64,000 nucleotides of DNA from Candidatus Protistibacter heckmannii (GCA_025050535.1 JALBVF010000003.1:124001-188000), one strand, 5' to 3'; positions 10,343 to 19,270 are shown, numbered from the stretch's first letter. Notes: a model not told the origin generated them from the letters alone. Program-made: numbers and translations.

Positions 10343-11533
10343 TTACTCCAGTTCCGCGCGTTTGCGCTCGTTGTTCAGATGGAAAGCGCCGTCGGCCACG
10401 GCGCGCCCAGCTTGAGTCCCGCGTACACCGGGAGCAGTTCGTCCACCTCCGCGCCCAGGTTCACCTCTGTCATGTGGAAGCGGTTCGCGTCCAGGCTCAC
10501 GAACACATAGTCCTTGTCGCCCTCGCGCACCACCACCGCGGAAGGCCCCGCGAGCATCTTCTTGGGCTTGAGCGAGACCAGCAGCGTCGCCAGCATCTCC
10601 GGCTTGAGCTTGCGCGCGGCGTTGTCCACCGAGGTGCGGATCTGCACGCTGCGCGTGGCCGGATCCACCGTGTCGCTGATGAAGATCACCTTGCTGGGCA
10701 AGTCCTCCGTGTGCTCCAGCGCCGGCACCTGCGTGCTCACCGACTGGCCCAGCACGATCATCCGCGCCTCCTGCTCCGGCACCCAGCCCGAAATCCACAG
10801 CGTGGACAGATCGGCGACGACGAACAGCTTGTCCGCCGGCTGCACCACCTGGCCCTTGCTCACCTTGCTCTCGATCACCACGCCGTGCGAGGACGCTGCC
10901 ACGCCCGAGGTCGAATCGATCGCACCGCGTTCGCGCAGCCTGGCGATGGCCGCGTCGGAGAGGCCCAGCAGCCGCAGCTGGTCGGCGGCGGCATTGGTCT
11001 CGGCATGCGTCACCGCCGCCTCCGATTCACGCTTCTGCAGTTCCACGCGGCCGATCACATCGGCCACGAGCAGCATGCGCACGCGCTCCGCCGCCTGCTG
11101 CGCGAGGCGCATCGCCGAATATGCGCGCAGATAGGCGAGCTGCGCCTGGATCAGCTCGGCGCTGGAAATCTGCGCCAGCGCCTGGCCGGCGCACACCGGA
11201 TCGCCAACGTTGGCGGAAATGCTCGCCACCCGGCCCGTCACCGCCGAGCCGATCTGCTCCACGAGGCCCGCGTCCACTTCCAGCCGTGCCGGAATATCCA
11301 GCCGCTCGGAGATGTCCGCCTCGCCGGCCGCGGCCAGCTTTAGCCGCTGCCCGATCTCGGGGCGCACCGCGAACACCATCGGGTCAGCGGGCGTGGCGCT
11401 CTGCGCGGTGGGCGGCTTGGCCGCCTCGGCCTTCTTGTCGGAGCAGCCGCCCAGGGGAAACCGCCAGCGTGCCGGTTAGCACACCGGTTAGCACGACAGC
11501 GGGGAAAGAAAACGTGATGGGTCTGCGCGTCAT
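10343..11533 (-). pseudogene. czcB: Efflux RND periplasmic adaptor (CzcB type), frameshifted at both ends
   Basis: Membrane-fusion protein linking the RND permease to the outer-membrane channel. The start at 11533 (MTRRPITFSFPAVVLTGVL) leads into a lipoprotein signal. The expected lipobox LGGCSDKK is in another frame, so there is an indel near 11455. The body (11379-10400) is open, with the barrel-sandwich and beta-barrel regions (GSAVTGRVASISANVGDPVCAGQALAQIS, SHGVVIESKVSKGQVVQPADKLFVVADLSTLWI, KVIFISDTVDPATRSVQIRT). A second indel near 10400 throws the C-terminus out of frame just before VADGAFHLNNERKRAELE. It sits between the czcC- and czcA-like genes with gaps of only a few bases, so it belongs to one operon read leftwards. 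Confidence 0.88.
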
Positions 11534-11536
11534 GGT

Positions 11537-12731
11537 TCAGCGTCCGGAAGAAAGGAATTGAGAGGCATAGCGGCCGCGCAGGCGGTCGAGTTCGATGGCG
11601 GCGAACTGCAGCTCGTAGCGCGCCTGGATCCGTTCGGTCTGCGCCGTGTGCAGCACACGCTGCGCATCGAGCACTTCGAGCAGACCGCACTCGCCGAACT
11701 GGTAGGAGGTCTCGGCGATCGACAGCGCCGCGAAGCCTCGGCCACTGCCTCGTCGATCGGGCCGCTGCGCCTGTCGAACAGGGGCAGCGAAATGCTGATG
11801 CCGGCCTGGGTGGAGCGCACGTCGGGGTCCTGGCTCTGCGTCCAGCTCAGCTGCGCGCTGTGCAGGATCGCGCCGCGCTCCTGGGCGATGCGCTCGCGCG
11901 CCCGGGCGAGCTCCACCTCCAGCTTGCGCAGCTCCGGATTCGAGGCCGCGATCTCCGCGAGCATCCCTGCCTGTTCGCCATGGTTGATATCCACCAGGCC
12001 GGCGAAATCGAGGTCCACGCCATCGGTCAGCCGCGGCTGCAATCCGGCCTGCGGCGGCAAGCTGCCGCCGGTGAGGATCGCCAGCGAGATGCGCGCCTTG
12101 TCCGCGCGCACCGTCTGACTATCCAGCCGCTGGCGGGCGTTGAGCACTTCGGTGTCGACCTTGATCAGCTCGTAGCGCGGCGTCTCGCCGGATTGCACGC
12201 GGGTCTCCACGCGCCGGCGCACCTGCTCAAGCAGAGCCAGCGACTCCGCCGCCTCGGCCGCCTCCTAGCGCGCTAGCGCCAGCTCGAAGAGCCGCTGGCG
12301 CGCCTCGGCGAGCACGTCGTTGACCGCCATCGCATAGCCGGCCAGCACGGCGTCGCTCGTGTGGCCGGCGCCGGCGATGCGCGCATTGCGCAACGCCGGG
12401 TTTTCCAGCCGCATCGAGAGGCCCACGCTGCGCGTCGCGCCCGGCGTGCCGGTGAGACTGCGCGCGGCCTGATTGCCGGTGGTGATTTCGATTTCGGGAT
12501 TGAGCAAGGCCGAGGCGGAGACGACGCCTGCCGCCGCCGCGCGGTTCTGCTCTCGCGCGCCGCGCAGCCGCGGATTGTTCGCCAGCACCAGCTCCGCGAG
12601 ATGCTGCCAGCCCAGCTGCTGGCCGGCCTCCTTCCCTTCGATTCCTGCTGCTTCGATTCCTGCCGCTCCGACTCCTGCGCGGGCAGCGCCTGCATCGGCA
12701 ACATGCCGGCGCAGACCGCCAGCACGCCCAT
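11537..12731 (-). pseudogene. czcC: Outer-membrane efflux protein (CzcC type), decayed
   Basis: TolC-like channel subunit of the HME-RND pump and first gene of the operon. The start at 12731 (MGVLAVCAGMLPMQALPA) has an AAAGGA ribosome site and a short signal sequence, followed by a Q-E-S-rich tract from imperfect 15-base repeats. The frame shifts near 12605, before LVLANNPRLRGAREQNRAAAAGV. An in-frame TAG lies at the complement of 12265-12267 (ALAR-stop-EAAEAAES). A further shift occurs near 11750, in the second OEP repeat after SLPLFDRRSGPIDEAVAEA. The final SQFLSSGR and its TGA are back in a third frame. The repeated coiled-coil OEP pattern (ELRKLEVELARARERIAQERGAIL) supports the assignment. 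Confidence 0.87.
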
Positions 12732-12870
12732 CGATCCTTTATGTCGACCACCAATCCTGAAAAAGCCCTCTCCAACACGGCATGGCGCAAAACCATGCCG
12801 AAAGCGAAACTGCATCGCAAAACCGATGAGGGTGGACAGCTTGAGGAAACTCGGAAACATTCAGAAAATC

Positions 12871-12912
12871 GGCAAGGCCCGACCCAAGTCAGACTTGAGT
12901 CAAGGCCTTGCC
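12871..12912. promoter_or_regulatory. Nested dyad in the leader of the efflux operon
   Basis: An outer perfect repeat GGCAAGGCC (12871-12879) / GGCCTTGCC (12904-12912) encloses a second perfect dyad CAAGTC-A-GACTTG (12885-12897). It lies between the promoter and the czcC-like start, so it could be an operator for a metal sensor or an RNA hairpin. No regulator gene is next to it. Confidence 0.4.
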
Positions 12913-13024
12913 TGCGGCCGCGCCGGCGAACGCCGATGCGGGAACTGCCCGTTCAGCCGGATGCGCTGTATAGCACTACCGGATTGACGACTGAACGGCG
13001 AAAGGCTACTCCCCTTTTCCGTGG

Positions 13025-13053
13025 AGTATACAAAAATCTGTAACACCTGTCAC
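13025..13053 (-). promoter_or_regulatory. Sigma-70-type promoter for the czcCBA-like operon
   Basis: On the minus strand a -35 GTGACA (complement of 13048-13053) and a -10 TATACT (complement of 13025-13030) are separated by exactly 17 bases. Each matches the consensus at five of six positions. Transcription would start near 13018 and run towards the czcC-like gene. Confidence 0.6.
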
Positions 13054-13137
13054 ATTGATGAAGCCGCGAAAACTGAAAACACGTCTGCAAACGCTTGCGT
13101 AGACTGGCTTCGCGACCTGCAGGTGACGCGCCTGCGT

Positions 13138-14253
13138 CTATCTTCGCGGCAAGAGCAGCCACATGCTGCCGCTCTGCTTCATGCGTCCCGCGAGTTCGCC
13201 GGCCTGCGCGCCGTGGCCCCAGAAGAAGTCCGCGCGCACCGTGCCGCGGATGGCGGTGCCGGTGTCCTGCGCGAGCATCAGCCGCTGCAGTGGCTGCGCG
13301 GAAAGCGGCCGCGTGGTCGCGAGGAAGACGGGCGCGCCGGCGGGGATCGCGCCATTGTCCACGGCGATGCTGCGCTCCGGCGTGAGCGGCACGCCGAGCG
13401 AGCCCGGCGGCCCCAGCTCCGCGCCCGCGAGCGATTCGGCGAAGAACACGAAGCGCGGATTCGCCGCGAGCATGCGCTCCACCTTGCCGGGATTGGCGCG
13501 CGCCCAGGCCTTGATGCCCTGCATCGTCGAATGCGACGGCGTGATCTCGCCCTGGTCGAGCAGCCAGCGGCCGATGGACTGATAGGGCAGGTCGTTGCTG
13601 CCGGCGAAGACCACGCGCATCAGCGTGCCGTCGTTGAGCTGGACGCGGCCCGAGCCCTGCACTTGCAGAAAGGCCGCCTCCACCGGATCGTCCACGTAGA
13701 CCAGTTCGTTGCCCGCGAGCGCGTTACCCTGCATCAGCTCGGCGCGCGTCGGCGCGGGGCTGGGCTTGGCGCGCCGCCATGCCGCCGGATAGCGGTAGAG
13801 CGGCGTCTGGAATTCGCCCTCGCGGCGGCGCGAGCCGCGCAGCACCGGCTCGTAATAGCCGGTGATCAGGCCAGTGAGGCTGCCGTCAGGATTGGCGAGG
13901 CGGTAGGGCTGGAAATAAGCCTCGAAGTAGGCGCGCAGCGCCCCCGAGTCGAGCGGATCGACGCGCCGCGCCTGGGCGCAGACCTGGCTCCAGTCGCCGC
14001 GCCGGGTGAGCGCCTCGCAGCTGCGCATCCAGGCCGGCCAGGCCGAGCCCAGATCGTCCTCGCGCCAGCCCGGCAGCTCGTCCCAATTGGCGGGGCCGGC
14101 CTTGCCGACGGTTTCGGGAAGCGGCTGAGCGGGCTGTGCTGAAGCGGCGGGAGCGGACGGCTCCGCCGACAGGAGGGGCGGCCGCGGCGTGCCGCAGCCG
14201 GCCAGGAAAGCCGCCGCCAGCGCCGCACACGCAAGGGCGGCAGGCCAACGCAT
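13138..14253 (-). CDS. mltA: Membrane-bound lytic murein transglycosylase A
   Basis: Outer-membrane lipoprotein that cleaves peptidoglycan glycan strands with formation of 1,6-anhydromuramic acid. The start at the ATG 14251-14253 gives MRWPAALACAALAAAFLAGCGTP, a clear lipoprotein signal with LAGC lipobox. A GTG eight codons earlier is possible but only lengthens the n-region. The MltA domain (PLYRYPAAWRR, GNELVYVDDPVEAAFLQVQGSGRVQL) is followed by the 3D domain with the catalytic-Asp region AQDTGTAIRGTVRADFFWG. At 371 residues the length is usual. It ends in a TAG, showing that TAG works as a normal stop in this genome. Intact. Confidence 0.94.
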   Translation of the reverse strand: MRWPAALACAALAAAFLAGCGTPRPPLLSAEPSAPAASAQPAQPLPETVGKAGPANWDELPGWREDDLGSAWPAWMRSCEALTRRGDWSQVCAQARRVDPLDSGALRAYFEAYFQPYRLANPDGSLTGLITGYYEPVLRGSRRREGEFQTPLYRYPAAWRRAKPSPAPTRAELMQGNALAGNELVYVDDPVEAAFLQVQGSGRVQLNDGTLMRVVFAGSNDLPYQSIGRWLLDQGEITPSHSTMQGIKAWARANPGKVERMLAANPRFVFFAESLAGAELGPPGSLGVPLTPERSIAVDNGAIPAGAPVFLATTRPLSAQPLQRLMLAQDTGTAIRGTVRADFFWGHGAQAGELAGRMKQSGSMWLLLPRR

Positions 14254-14295
14254 ACAATTGAGCACTATCGAATCCACCGGATACGGGAACGCGGA

Positions 14296-14424
14296 ATGTC
14301 TGAGCTGCTGGAAGAATACCCGATGCTGCTGCTGGGGCTGGAGGCCTTCACCGCCCTCTTCCTGCTGATCTTCATCGTCTGGTGGACCTCGCGCGGCGCG
14401 GGCAGGGACAAGGACGAAGACTAG
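14296..14424 (+). CDS. Small single-pass membrane peptide, 42 residues
   Basis: An open frame beginning MSELLEEYPMLLLGLEAFTA, with a 20-residue hydrophobic helix (LLLGLEAFTALFLLIFIVWW) and a charged tail RGAGRDKDED. The helix followed by a positively then negatively charged end is protein-like, and the frame lies in the gap between two divergent genes with a GGAA-type ribosome site. The function is unknown. It ends with TAG. It may be one of the small envelope peptides missed by gene finders. Confidence rests only on composition and position. Confidence 0.5.
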   Translation: MSELLEEYPMLLLGLEAFTALFLLIFIVWWTSRGAGRDKDED

Positions 14425-14440
14425 GCCGGCGCGCGCACGC

Positions 14441-14815
14441 TCAATGCAGCGTGCGCGGCATCGCCAGTGCGAATTCGGGAATCGGCGCGTCGAAGCGTGT
14501 GCCGTCCTCGGCCACGCAGAAGTAACTCCCGCGCATGCTGCCCACCGGCGTCTCGATCACCACCCAGCTCGTGTATTCGAACTGCTGGCCCGGCGCCAGC
14601 AGCGGCTGATGGCCCACCACGCCCAGGCCCTTCACTTCCTGCTCCTTGCCGTCGCCGTCGGTGATCACCCAGTGGCGGGCGATCAGCTGGGCGGGCACGG
14701 TGCCCGCCAAGCTGATGTTGATCGTGTAGGCAAACGCGAACTGGTGCTTGTCCGGGTCCGACTGGTCGGGCAAGTACTGGCTGCGCACCTCAATCTTCAA
14801 AGCGTAAGCACTCAT
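14441..14815 (-). CDS. apaG: ApaG domain protein
   Basis: Small beta-sandwich protein of the ApaG/DUF525 family, with a fibronectin-III-like fold. Its role is unsettled, though the gene is often linked to apaH or ksgA. The protein is 124 residues. Family motifs seen are FAYTINISLAGTVPAQLIARHWVITDGDGK, GVVGHQPLLAPGQQFEYTS, and the C-terminal GSMRGSYFCVAEDG. The start MSAYALKIEV at 14815 was preferred over an ATG six bases upstream and a further in-frame start because it matches the usual family N-terminus. It is divergent from rpe. Intact. Confidence 0.92.
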   Translation of the reverse strand: MSAYALKIEVRSQYLPDQSDPDKHQFAFAYTINISLAGTVPAQLIARHWVITDGDGKEQEVKGLGVVGHQPLLAPGQQFEYTSWVVIETPVGSMRGSYFCVAEDGTRFDAPIPEFALAMPRTLH

Positions 14816-14953
14816 CTGCATTCCTGTAGGTTTCCGCATTCTGCCGCTTCACGGGCGCGAAAGAAAGCCGTGGCGGAGTAAAATCGCGCACATCGTACGT
14901 CAACAAGACGGTTTCCGCCCGGCGCGCCCGGGCTTGCCCAAGGACCCCCGGCC

Positions 14954-15652
14954 ATGCCTTCCTTCCGTATCGCGCCCTCCATCCTCTCCGCCGACTTCGC
15001 CCGCCTGGGCGAGGAAGTCGGCTCGGTCCTGGCGGCCGGCGCGGACTGGATCCACTTCGACGTGATGGACAACCATTACGTGCCCAACCTCACCGTCGGC
15101 CCCCTGGTCTGCGAGGCGGTGCGGCCCCATGCGGTCAAGGACGGCAAGCCCGCAGTCATCGACGTGCATCTGATGGTTCGCCCCGTTGACCGCATCATCC
15201 CGGACTTCGCCAAGGCCGGCGCCAACATGATCACCTTCCATCCGGAAGCCAGCAACCACGTCGACCGCACCCTGGGCCTGATCCGCGACAGCGGCTGCCA
15301 CGCCGGCCTGGTGCTCAACCCGGCCACTTCGCTGCATCACATCGAGCACGTGCTCGACAAGCTCGACATGGTGCTGCTCATGTCGGTCAACCCCGGCTTC
15401 GGCGGCCAGAGCTTCATTCCCCACACCCTGGACAAGCTGCGCGCCGCGCGCAAGCGGCTCGACCAGTACGCGGCCGAGAGCAGCCGCAAGATCCTGCTCG
15501 AAGTCGACGGCGGCGTGAAGGTGGACAACATCGCCACCATCGCCGCCACCGGCGCCGACACCTTCGTGGCCGGTTCGGCCATCTTCAACAAGCCCGATTA
15601 CGCGGCGGTCATCCAGGCCATGCGCCGGGAGCTGGCCGGCATCGACGCATAA
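14954..15652 (+). CDS. rpe: Ribulose-phosphate 3-epimerase
   Basis: Interconverts ribulose 5-phosphate and xylulose 5-phosphate in the pentose phosphate pathway. The TIM-barrel protein of 232 residues shows the metal-binding motifs [14 protein letters not shown] and DVHLMV, the phosphate-binding [11 protein letters not shown], and the C-terminal [11 protein letters not shown]...AGSAIF. It is followed 25 bases later by gph and then trpE, a gene order common in proteobacteria, so all three may share a transcript. Intact. Confidence 0.96.
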   Translation: MPSFRIAPSILSADFARLGEEVGSVLAAGADWIHFDVMDNHYVPNLTVGPLVCEAVRPHAVKDGKPAVIDVHLMVRPVDRIIPDFAKAGANMITFHPEASNHVDRTLGLIRDSGCHAGLVLNPATSLHHIEHVLDKLDMVLLMSVNPGFGGQSFIPHTLDKLRAARKRLDQYAAESSRKILLEVDGGVKVDNIATIAATGADTFVAGSAIFNKPDYAAVIQAMRRELAGIDA

Positions 15653-15677
15653 AAGGCGCCTTTCCCGGAGAACCATC

Positions 15678-16373
15678 ATGCCCGTCTCCGCAGCCCCCAT
15701 CGAAGCCGTCGTCATCGACCTCGACGGCACGCTCATCGACACCGCCGCCGACTTCACCGTGGCGATCAACGCCACCTTCGCACTGCGCAAGCTCGGCCCC
15801 CTCACCCGCGCCCAGGTCATCACCTGCGTGGGCAAGGGGTCTGAGCATCTGGTGCGCTCCGCGCTCGCCCTGGCGCTGCACATCGCGCCCGATGAAGCCC
15901 TCGTCAAGGACGCGCTGGCCGACTACATGCACATCTACGGCAACCTAAACGGCAATCACGCCGAGGTCTATCCCGGCGTCGCCGAAGGCCTGGAGGCGAT
16001 GCGCGCGGCCGGCCTGCGCATCGCCTGCGTGACAAACAAGCCGGCGGGGTTCGCCCGGCCGCTGCTCAACAAGCTGGGCCTGGGCGAATATTTCGAGGTG
16101 GTGGTCGGCGGCGATTCGCTCGAGCGCCGCAAGCCCGATCCGCTGCCCATGCTCTACACGGCGGAGCGGTTCGGACTGGAGCCCGCCGCGGTGCTCGCCA
16201 TCGGCGACTCGGAGAACGACGTGCAGGCCGCCCGCTGCGCGGGCATTCCGGTCTGGCTAGTGCCCTACGGCTTCAACCACGTCCGCCCGCCCGAGTCCAC
16301 CGGCGCCGATGCTATAGTCGAAACCCTGCTGCAGGCCGCGACCCGGCTCGCGGCGTTGAATTCGTCCGCCTAA
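15678..16373 (+). CDS. gph: Phosphoglycolate phosphatase
   Basis: HAD-superfamily enzyme that removes phosphate from 2-phosphoglycolate, a by-product of DNA repair and oxygenase reactions. Motif I is VVIDLDGTLIDT with nucleophile Asp14 and acid/base Asp16. Motif II is CVTNKP, motif III lies in the ERRKPDPLPM lysine region, and motif IV is AIGDSENDVQAAR. At 231 residues it is standard length. The usual neighbours rpe and trpE flank it. Intact. Confidence 0.95.
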   Translation: MPVSAAPIEAVVIDLDGTLIDTAADFTVAINATFALRKLGPLTRAQVITCVGKGSEHLVRSALALALHIAPDEALVKDALADYMHIYGNLNGNHAEVYPGVAEGLEAMRAAGLRIACVTNKPAGFARPLLNKLGLGEYFEVVVGGDSLERRKPDPLPMLYTAERFGLEPAAVLAIGDSENDVQAARCAGIPVWLVPYGFNHVRPPESTGADAIVETLLQAATRLAALNSSA

Positions 16374-16415
16374 CATCCGCACGACCGGCCGCTCGACACC
16401 TCGCCCGACAAATCC

Positions 16416-17909
16416 ATGACCGAACTGGAATTCCGCTCCCTCGCCGACAAGGGCTACAACCGCATTCCCCTGATCGCCGAGGCGCTCGCCGACCTCGAAA
16501 CACCCCTCTCGCTCTACCTCAAGCTGGCCCAGTCGCAGGAGCGCGGCGTCAACAGCTTCCTGCTTGAATCGGTGGTTGGGGGCGAGCGCTTTGGCCGCTA
16601 TTCCTTCATCGGCCTGCCGGCCCGCACCCTCGTGCGCGCCAGCGGCCACCAGGTGGAAGTGGTCACCGGCGGCAAGGTCGTGGAAACGCGCGAATGCAAT
16701 CCGTTGGAGTTCATCGCCGAATTCCAGGGGCGCTTCCGCGCCGCGCAGCGCCCCGGCCTGCCGCGCTTCTGCGGCGGCCTGGCCGGCTACTTCGGCTACG
16801 ACACCGTGCGCTACATCGAGCGCAAGCTCGCCGAGAGCGCGCCGCGCGACGACCTGGGTATGCCCGACATCCAACTACTCCTCACCGAGGAGCTGGCCGT
16901 CATCGACAATCTCTCGGGCAAGCTCTACCTGATCGTCTACGCCGCCCCCGCCCAGCCCGAGGCCTACACCAAGTCCCGCCTGCGCTTGCGCGAACTGCGC
17001 CAGCGCCTGCGTCAGGCCGTGGACCTGCCGGTCACCTCACCCTCGGTGCGCACCGACATCTACCGCGAGTTCGACAAGGCCGACTACATCAAGGCCGTGC
17101 TCGACGCCAAGGAGCGCATCGCCGCCGGCGACCTGATGCAAGTCCAGGTCGGCCAGCGCCTGGCCAAGCCCTACTGCGACTCTCCGCTCTCGCTCTACCG
17201 CGCGTTGCGCTCGCTCAATCCTTCGCCGTACATGTACTTCTACAACTTCGGCGACACGCAAGTCGTGGGCGCCTCGCCCGAGATCCTCGTGCGCCAGGAA
17301 GACCGGCAGAAGAAGCGCATCGTTACCATCCGCCCGCTGGCCGGAACCCGGCCGCGCGGCAACACGCCCGAGCTCGATGCCAAGCTCGCCGCCGAGCTGC
17401 TCGCCGACCCCAAGGAAATCGCCGAGCATGTCATGCTCATCGACCTCGCGCGCAACGACATCGGCCGCATCGCCAACACCGGCAGCGTCAAGGTCACCGA
17501 CAAGATGGTCATCGAGAAGTACTCCCACGTGCAGCACATCGTCAGCTCCGTGGAAGGCGAACTCAAGGACGGCATGAGCAACCTCGACGTGCTCAAGGCC
17601 ACCTTCCCCGCCGGCACGCTCTCGGGCGCGCCCAAGGTCAAGGCCATGGAAATCATCGACGAGCTCGAGCCGGTCAAGCGCGGCCTCTACGGCGGCGCGG
17701 TCGGCTACCTTTCCTTCAACGGCGAGATGGACCTGGCCATCGCCATCCGCACCGGCATCATCAAGGACGGCACGCTCTACGTGCAGGCCGCCGCCGGCGT
17801 GGTCGCCGATTCGGATCCCGAATCCGAATGGAAGGAGACCGAGGCCAAGGTGCGCGCGGTGCTGCGCGCGGCCGAACAGGTGCAAGACGGGCTGGACGCC
17901 GACTATTGA
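16416..17909 (+). CDS. trpE: Anthranilate synthase component I; stop codon supplied by an IS
   Basis: Large subunit of anthranilate synthase, converting chorismate to anthranilate as the first step of tryptophan synthesis. The protein has 497 residues. The tryptophan-feedback motif LLES is at residues 49-52, and the chorismate-binding domain carries [31 protein letters not shown] and the closing [29 protein letters not shown]. The last codons GLDADY run into the left end of the IS630 element: TAT-TGA is made of the target TA and the first bases of the IS. A few native C-terminal residues may therefore be lost, but the catalytic core is whole. Confidence 0.95.
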   Translation: MTELEFRSLADKGYNRIPLIAEALADLETPLSLYLKLAQSQERGVNSFLLESVVGGERFGRYSFIGLPARTLVRASGHQVEVVTGGKVVETRECNPLEFIAEFQGRFRAAQRPGLPRFCGGLAGYFGYDTVRYIERKLAESAPRDDLGMPDIQLLLTEELAVIDNLSGKLYLIVYAAPAQPEAYTKSRLRLRELRQRLRQAVDLPVTSPSVRTDIYREFDKADYIKAVLDAKERIAAGDLMQVQVGQRLAKPYCDSPLSLYRALRSLNPSPYMYFYNFGDTQVVGASPEILVRQEDRQKKRIVTIRPLAGTRPRGNTPELDAKLAAELLADPKEIAEHVMLIDLARNDIGRIANTGSVKVTDKMVIEKYSHVQHIVSSVEGELKDGMSNLDVLKATFPAGTLSGAPKVKAMEIIDELEPVKRGLYGGAVGYLSFNGEMDLAIAIRTGIIKDGTLYVQAAAGVVADSDPESEWKETEAKVRAVLRAAEQVQDGLDADY

Positions 17910-19028
17910 CGCGGCAATATAAAAATTTAACTTATTATCATTTCTGGCATCGAGTTGGCATAGAAAAAGAAAACGCTCGATACCAGAAACTGGAGCAACT
18001 GCACGAGAGGCGAAAGCAGGTCGTGAGGTTGCATCGGAAGGGATACGGAGTCATGGCCATCGTGGAGTTGACAGGGCTGAGTTACCCGGCGGCTCGACTG
18101 GCCATTGATCTCTATGAAGAAGGGAGCGCGGCGGCCCTGAAGCCGCACCCACAAGCTCGTACGCCAGGAGAAGGAAGACGGCTTAATGCGGATCAAGAAG
18201 AAGCAATCCGGCGCACGATCTGCGACAAACGTCCGGAGCAGTTGAAGATGGAATCTGCGCTCTGGACGCGAGGCGCGATCATGCTGTTCATCGAACAGGA
18301 ATACGCGTTCAGACTCTCAATACGTGCGGTCGGAGACTACCTCAAGCGCTGGGGTTTCACGCCGAAAAAGCCGATCAAGCGCGCTTATGAACAGCGACCG
18401 GAGTCTGTCAAGCAGTGGATCGATCAGGAGTATCCGGCCATCGAGAAGCGTGCCAAGGCCAAAGGTGGCGAGATTCACTGGGGTGACGAAACCGCGTTGG
18501 TGAATACGGATGTTCGGGGCCGCAGTTATGCTCCCAAAGGGCAAACCCCGGTCACGATGGCGGTTAGAGGTACGCGACAGAAGCTGTCGATGATTTCCAC
18601 GGTGACCAATCAGGGCAAGGCAAGCTGGATGATCATCGATGGTGCCTTTAACCACGAGAAGCTCATCGAGCTCTTCGAGGTGCTGGTGGCCGATGGCAAG
18701 CGCGCGGGAAAGAAAGTGTTCCTGATCCTCGACAACCTCGGCGTGCATCACTGCAAGCCGGTCAAGGCATGGCTTGCCGAGCACCAAGCCGACATCGAAG
18801 TCTTTTACCTGCCCAGCTACAGCCCGGAGCTCAATCTGGATGAGCGACTCAACGCCGACCTGAAACATGTCATCAGCACACGAGTCCCCGTCATAACAAA
18901 GGCCAAATTACACGCTGCAGCAAAGAACCACATGGCGTTCATCGAAACCCATCCCGAACGCGTGAAATCCTACTTCCAGGATTCCCGCGTCAAATACGCC
19001 GCATGAAAACTCCTTAATGCCGGATCAA
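17906..19028 (+). mobile_element. Complete IS630-family insertion sequence
   Basis: A 1123-bp element with imperfect terminal inverted repeats (left TTGACGCGGCAATATAA, right end complement TTGATCCGGCATTAAGG). It is flanked on both sides by TA (17904-17905 and 19029-19030), the target duplication typical of IS630/Tc1-mariner elements. It encodes one DDE transposase in the same direction as the trp genes. Insertion is at the very end of trpE, separating it from trpG. A second, truncated copy lies at 7184-7424 in the same orientation. Confidence 0.93.
17960..19006 (+). CDS. IS630-family transposase
   Basis: DDE transposase of about 348 residues. An N-terminal helix-turn-helix (EQLHERRKQVVRLHRKGYGVMAIVELTGLS) is followed by the winged HTH_29/33 part (LSIRAVGDYLKRWGFTPKKP) and the catalytic domain. 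The acidic residues are in HWGDETALV, LILDNLGVHHCK and YSPELNLDERL. No ATG stands at the expected N-terminus. The first codon of the conserved protein appears to be ATA at 17960 (IEKENARYQKLEQ), and the truncated copy also has ATA there, so an unusual start is a shared trait of the two copies. Otherwise the frame is uninterrupted and could be active. Confidence 0.9.
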   Translation: MEKENARYQKLEQLHERRKQVVRLHRKGYGVMAIVELTGLSYPAARLAIDLYEEGSAAALKPHPQARTPGEGRRLNADQEEAIRRTICDKRPEQLKMESALWTRGAIMLFIEQEYAFRLSIRAVGDYLKRWGFTPKKPIKRAYEQRPESVKQWIDQEYPAIEKRAKAKGGEIHWGDETALVNTDVRGRSYAPKGQTPVTMAVRGTRQKLSMISTVTNQGKASWMIIDGAFNHEKLIELFEVLVADGKRAGKKVFLILDNLGVHHCKPVKAWLAEHQADIEVFYLPSYSPELNLDERLNADLKHVISTRVPVITKAKLHAAAKNHMAFIETHPERVKSYFQDSRVKYAA

Positions 19029-19086
19029 TAAGCCGCCATGCCCACGCGCGCCGCGCCGCAGGGCATGGCTTAAGCGCGCTCCCCCG

Positions 19087-19117
19087 CTGTCGCCCCGCGC
19101 CTGCCTTGGTATAGAAT
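19087..19117 (+). promoter_or_regulatory. Candidate promoter before trpG
   Basis: A good -10-like TATAGAAT lies at 19110-19117, with only a weak -35 (TGTCGC, about 19089). It sits downstream of the IS insertion and upstream of the Trp-rich leader, so it could drive trpGDC separately from trpE. If it is used, the start point falls very close to the leader ATG. Confidence 0.35.
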
Positions 19118-19126
19118 GCAGGAACC

Positions 19127-19180
19127 ATGTCGCACCCCACCCGCACCCTCTGGCCTGCCGCCCCGCATTGGTGGCGCTGA
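19127..19180 (+). CDS. trpL: Candidate trp operon leader peptide with tandem Trp codons
   Basis: A 17-residue frame MSHPTRTLWPAAPHWWR starts at the ATG 19127-19129, with AGGA as ribosome site, and ends in TGA. Three of 17 residues are Trp, two of them consecutive, directly before the trpGDC operon. That is the hallmark of transcription-attenuation leaders. The Trp codons can pair with the following sequence (GGCG with CGCC), and a second hairpin ACGGCA-CAAAA-TGCCGT lies at 19231-19247, but it lacks a long U-run. A chance open frame cannot be excluded, because Trp is encoded by GC-rich TGG. Position and tandem codons make the leader interpretation the better one. Confidence 0.5.
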   Translation: MSHPTRTLWPAAPHWWR

Positions 19181-19270
19181 TCCGCCGCTTCAAACCGCGC
19201 GCCGCGCATCCCTGCCTTCGCTGGGGCTCAACGGCACAAAATGCCGTGCAATCAATCAGTTAGGTGTTTT

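Larger units (their letters stand above)
12732..13137. other. 406-base gap upstream of the efflux operon
   Basis: No convincing gene is present between the end of mltA and the start of the czcC-like gene. It holds a good minus-strand promoter (13025-13053) and a nested inverted repeat (12871-12912), both positioned to serve the efflux operon. Short open frames here have no recognisable content. Confidence 0.6.

Noticed and set aside
12640-12700. Tandem 15-base repeats as a CRISPR array or VNTR locus
   Set aside because: Only about three imperfect units, coding Q-E-S-rich sequence inside the czcC-like N-terminus; no spacers.
16694-17910. Long plus-strand open frame overlapping trpE and running into the transposase
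   Set aside because: The part before 17960 is an Arg/Pro-rich shadow of trpE; only the IS part is real coding sequence.
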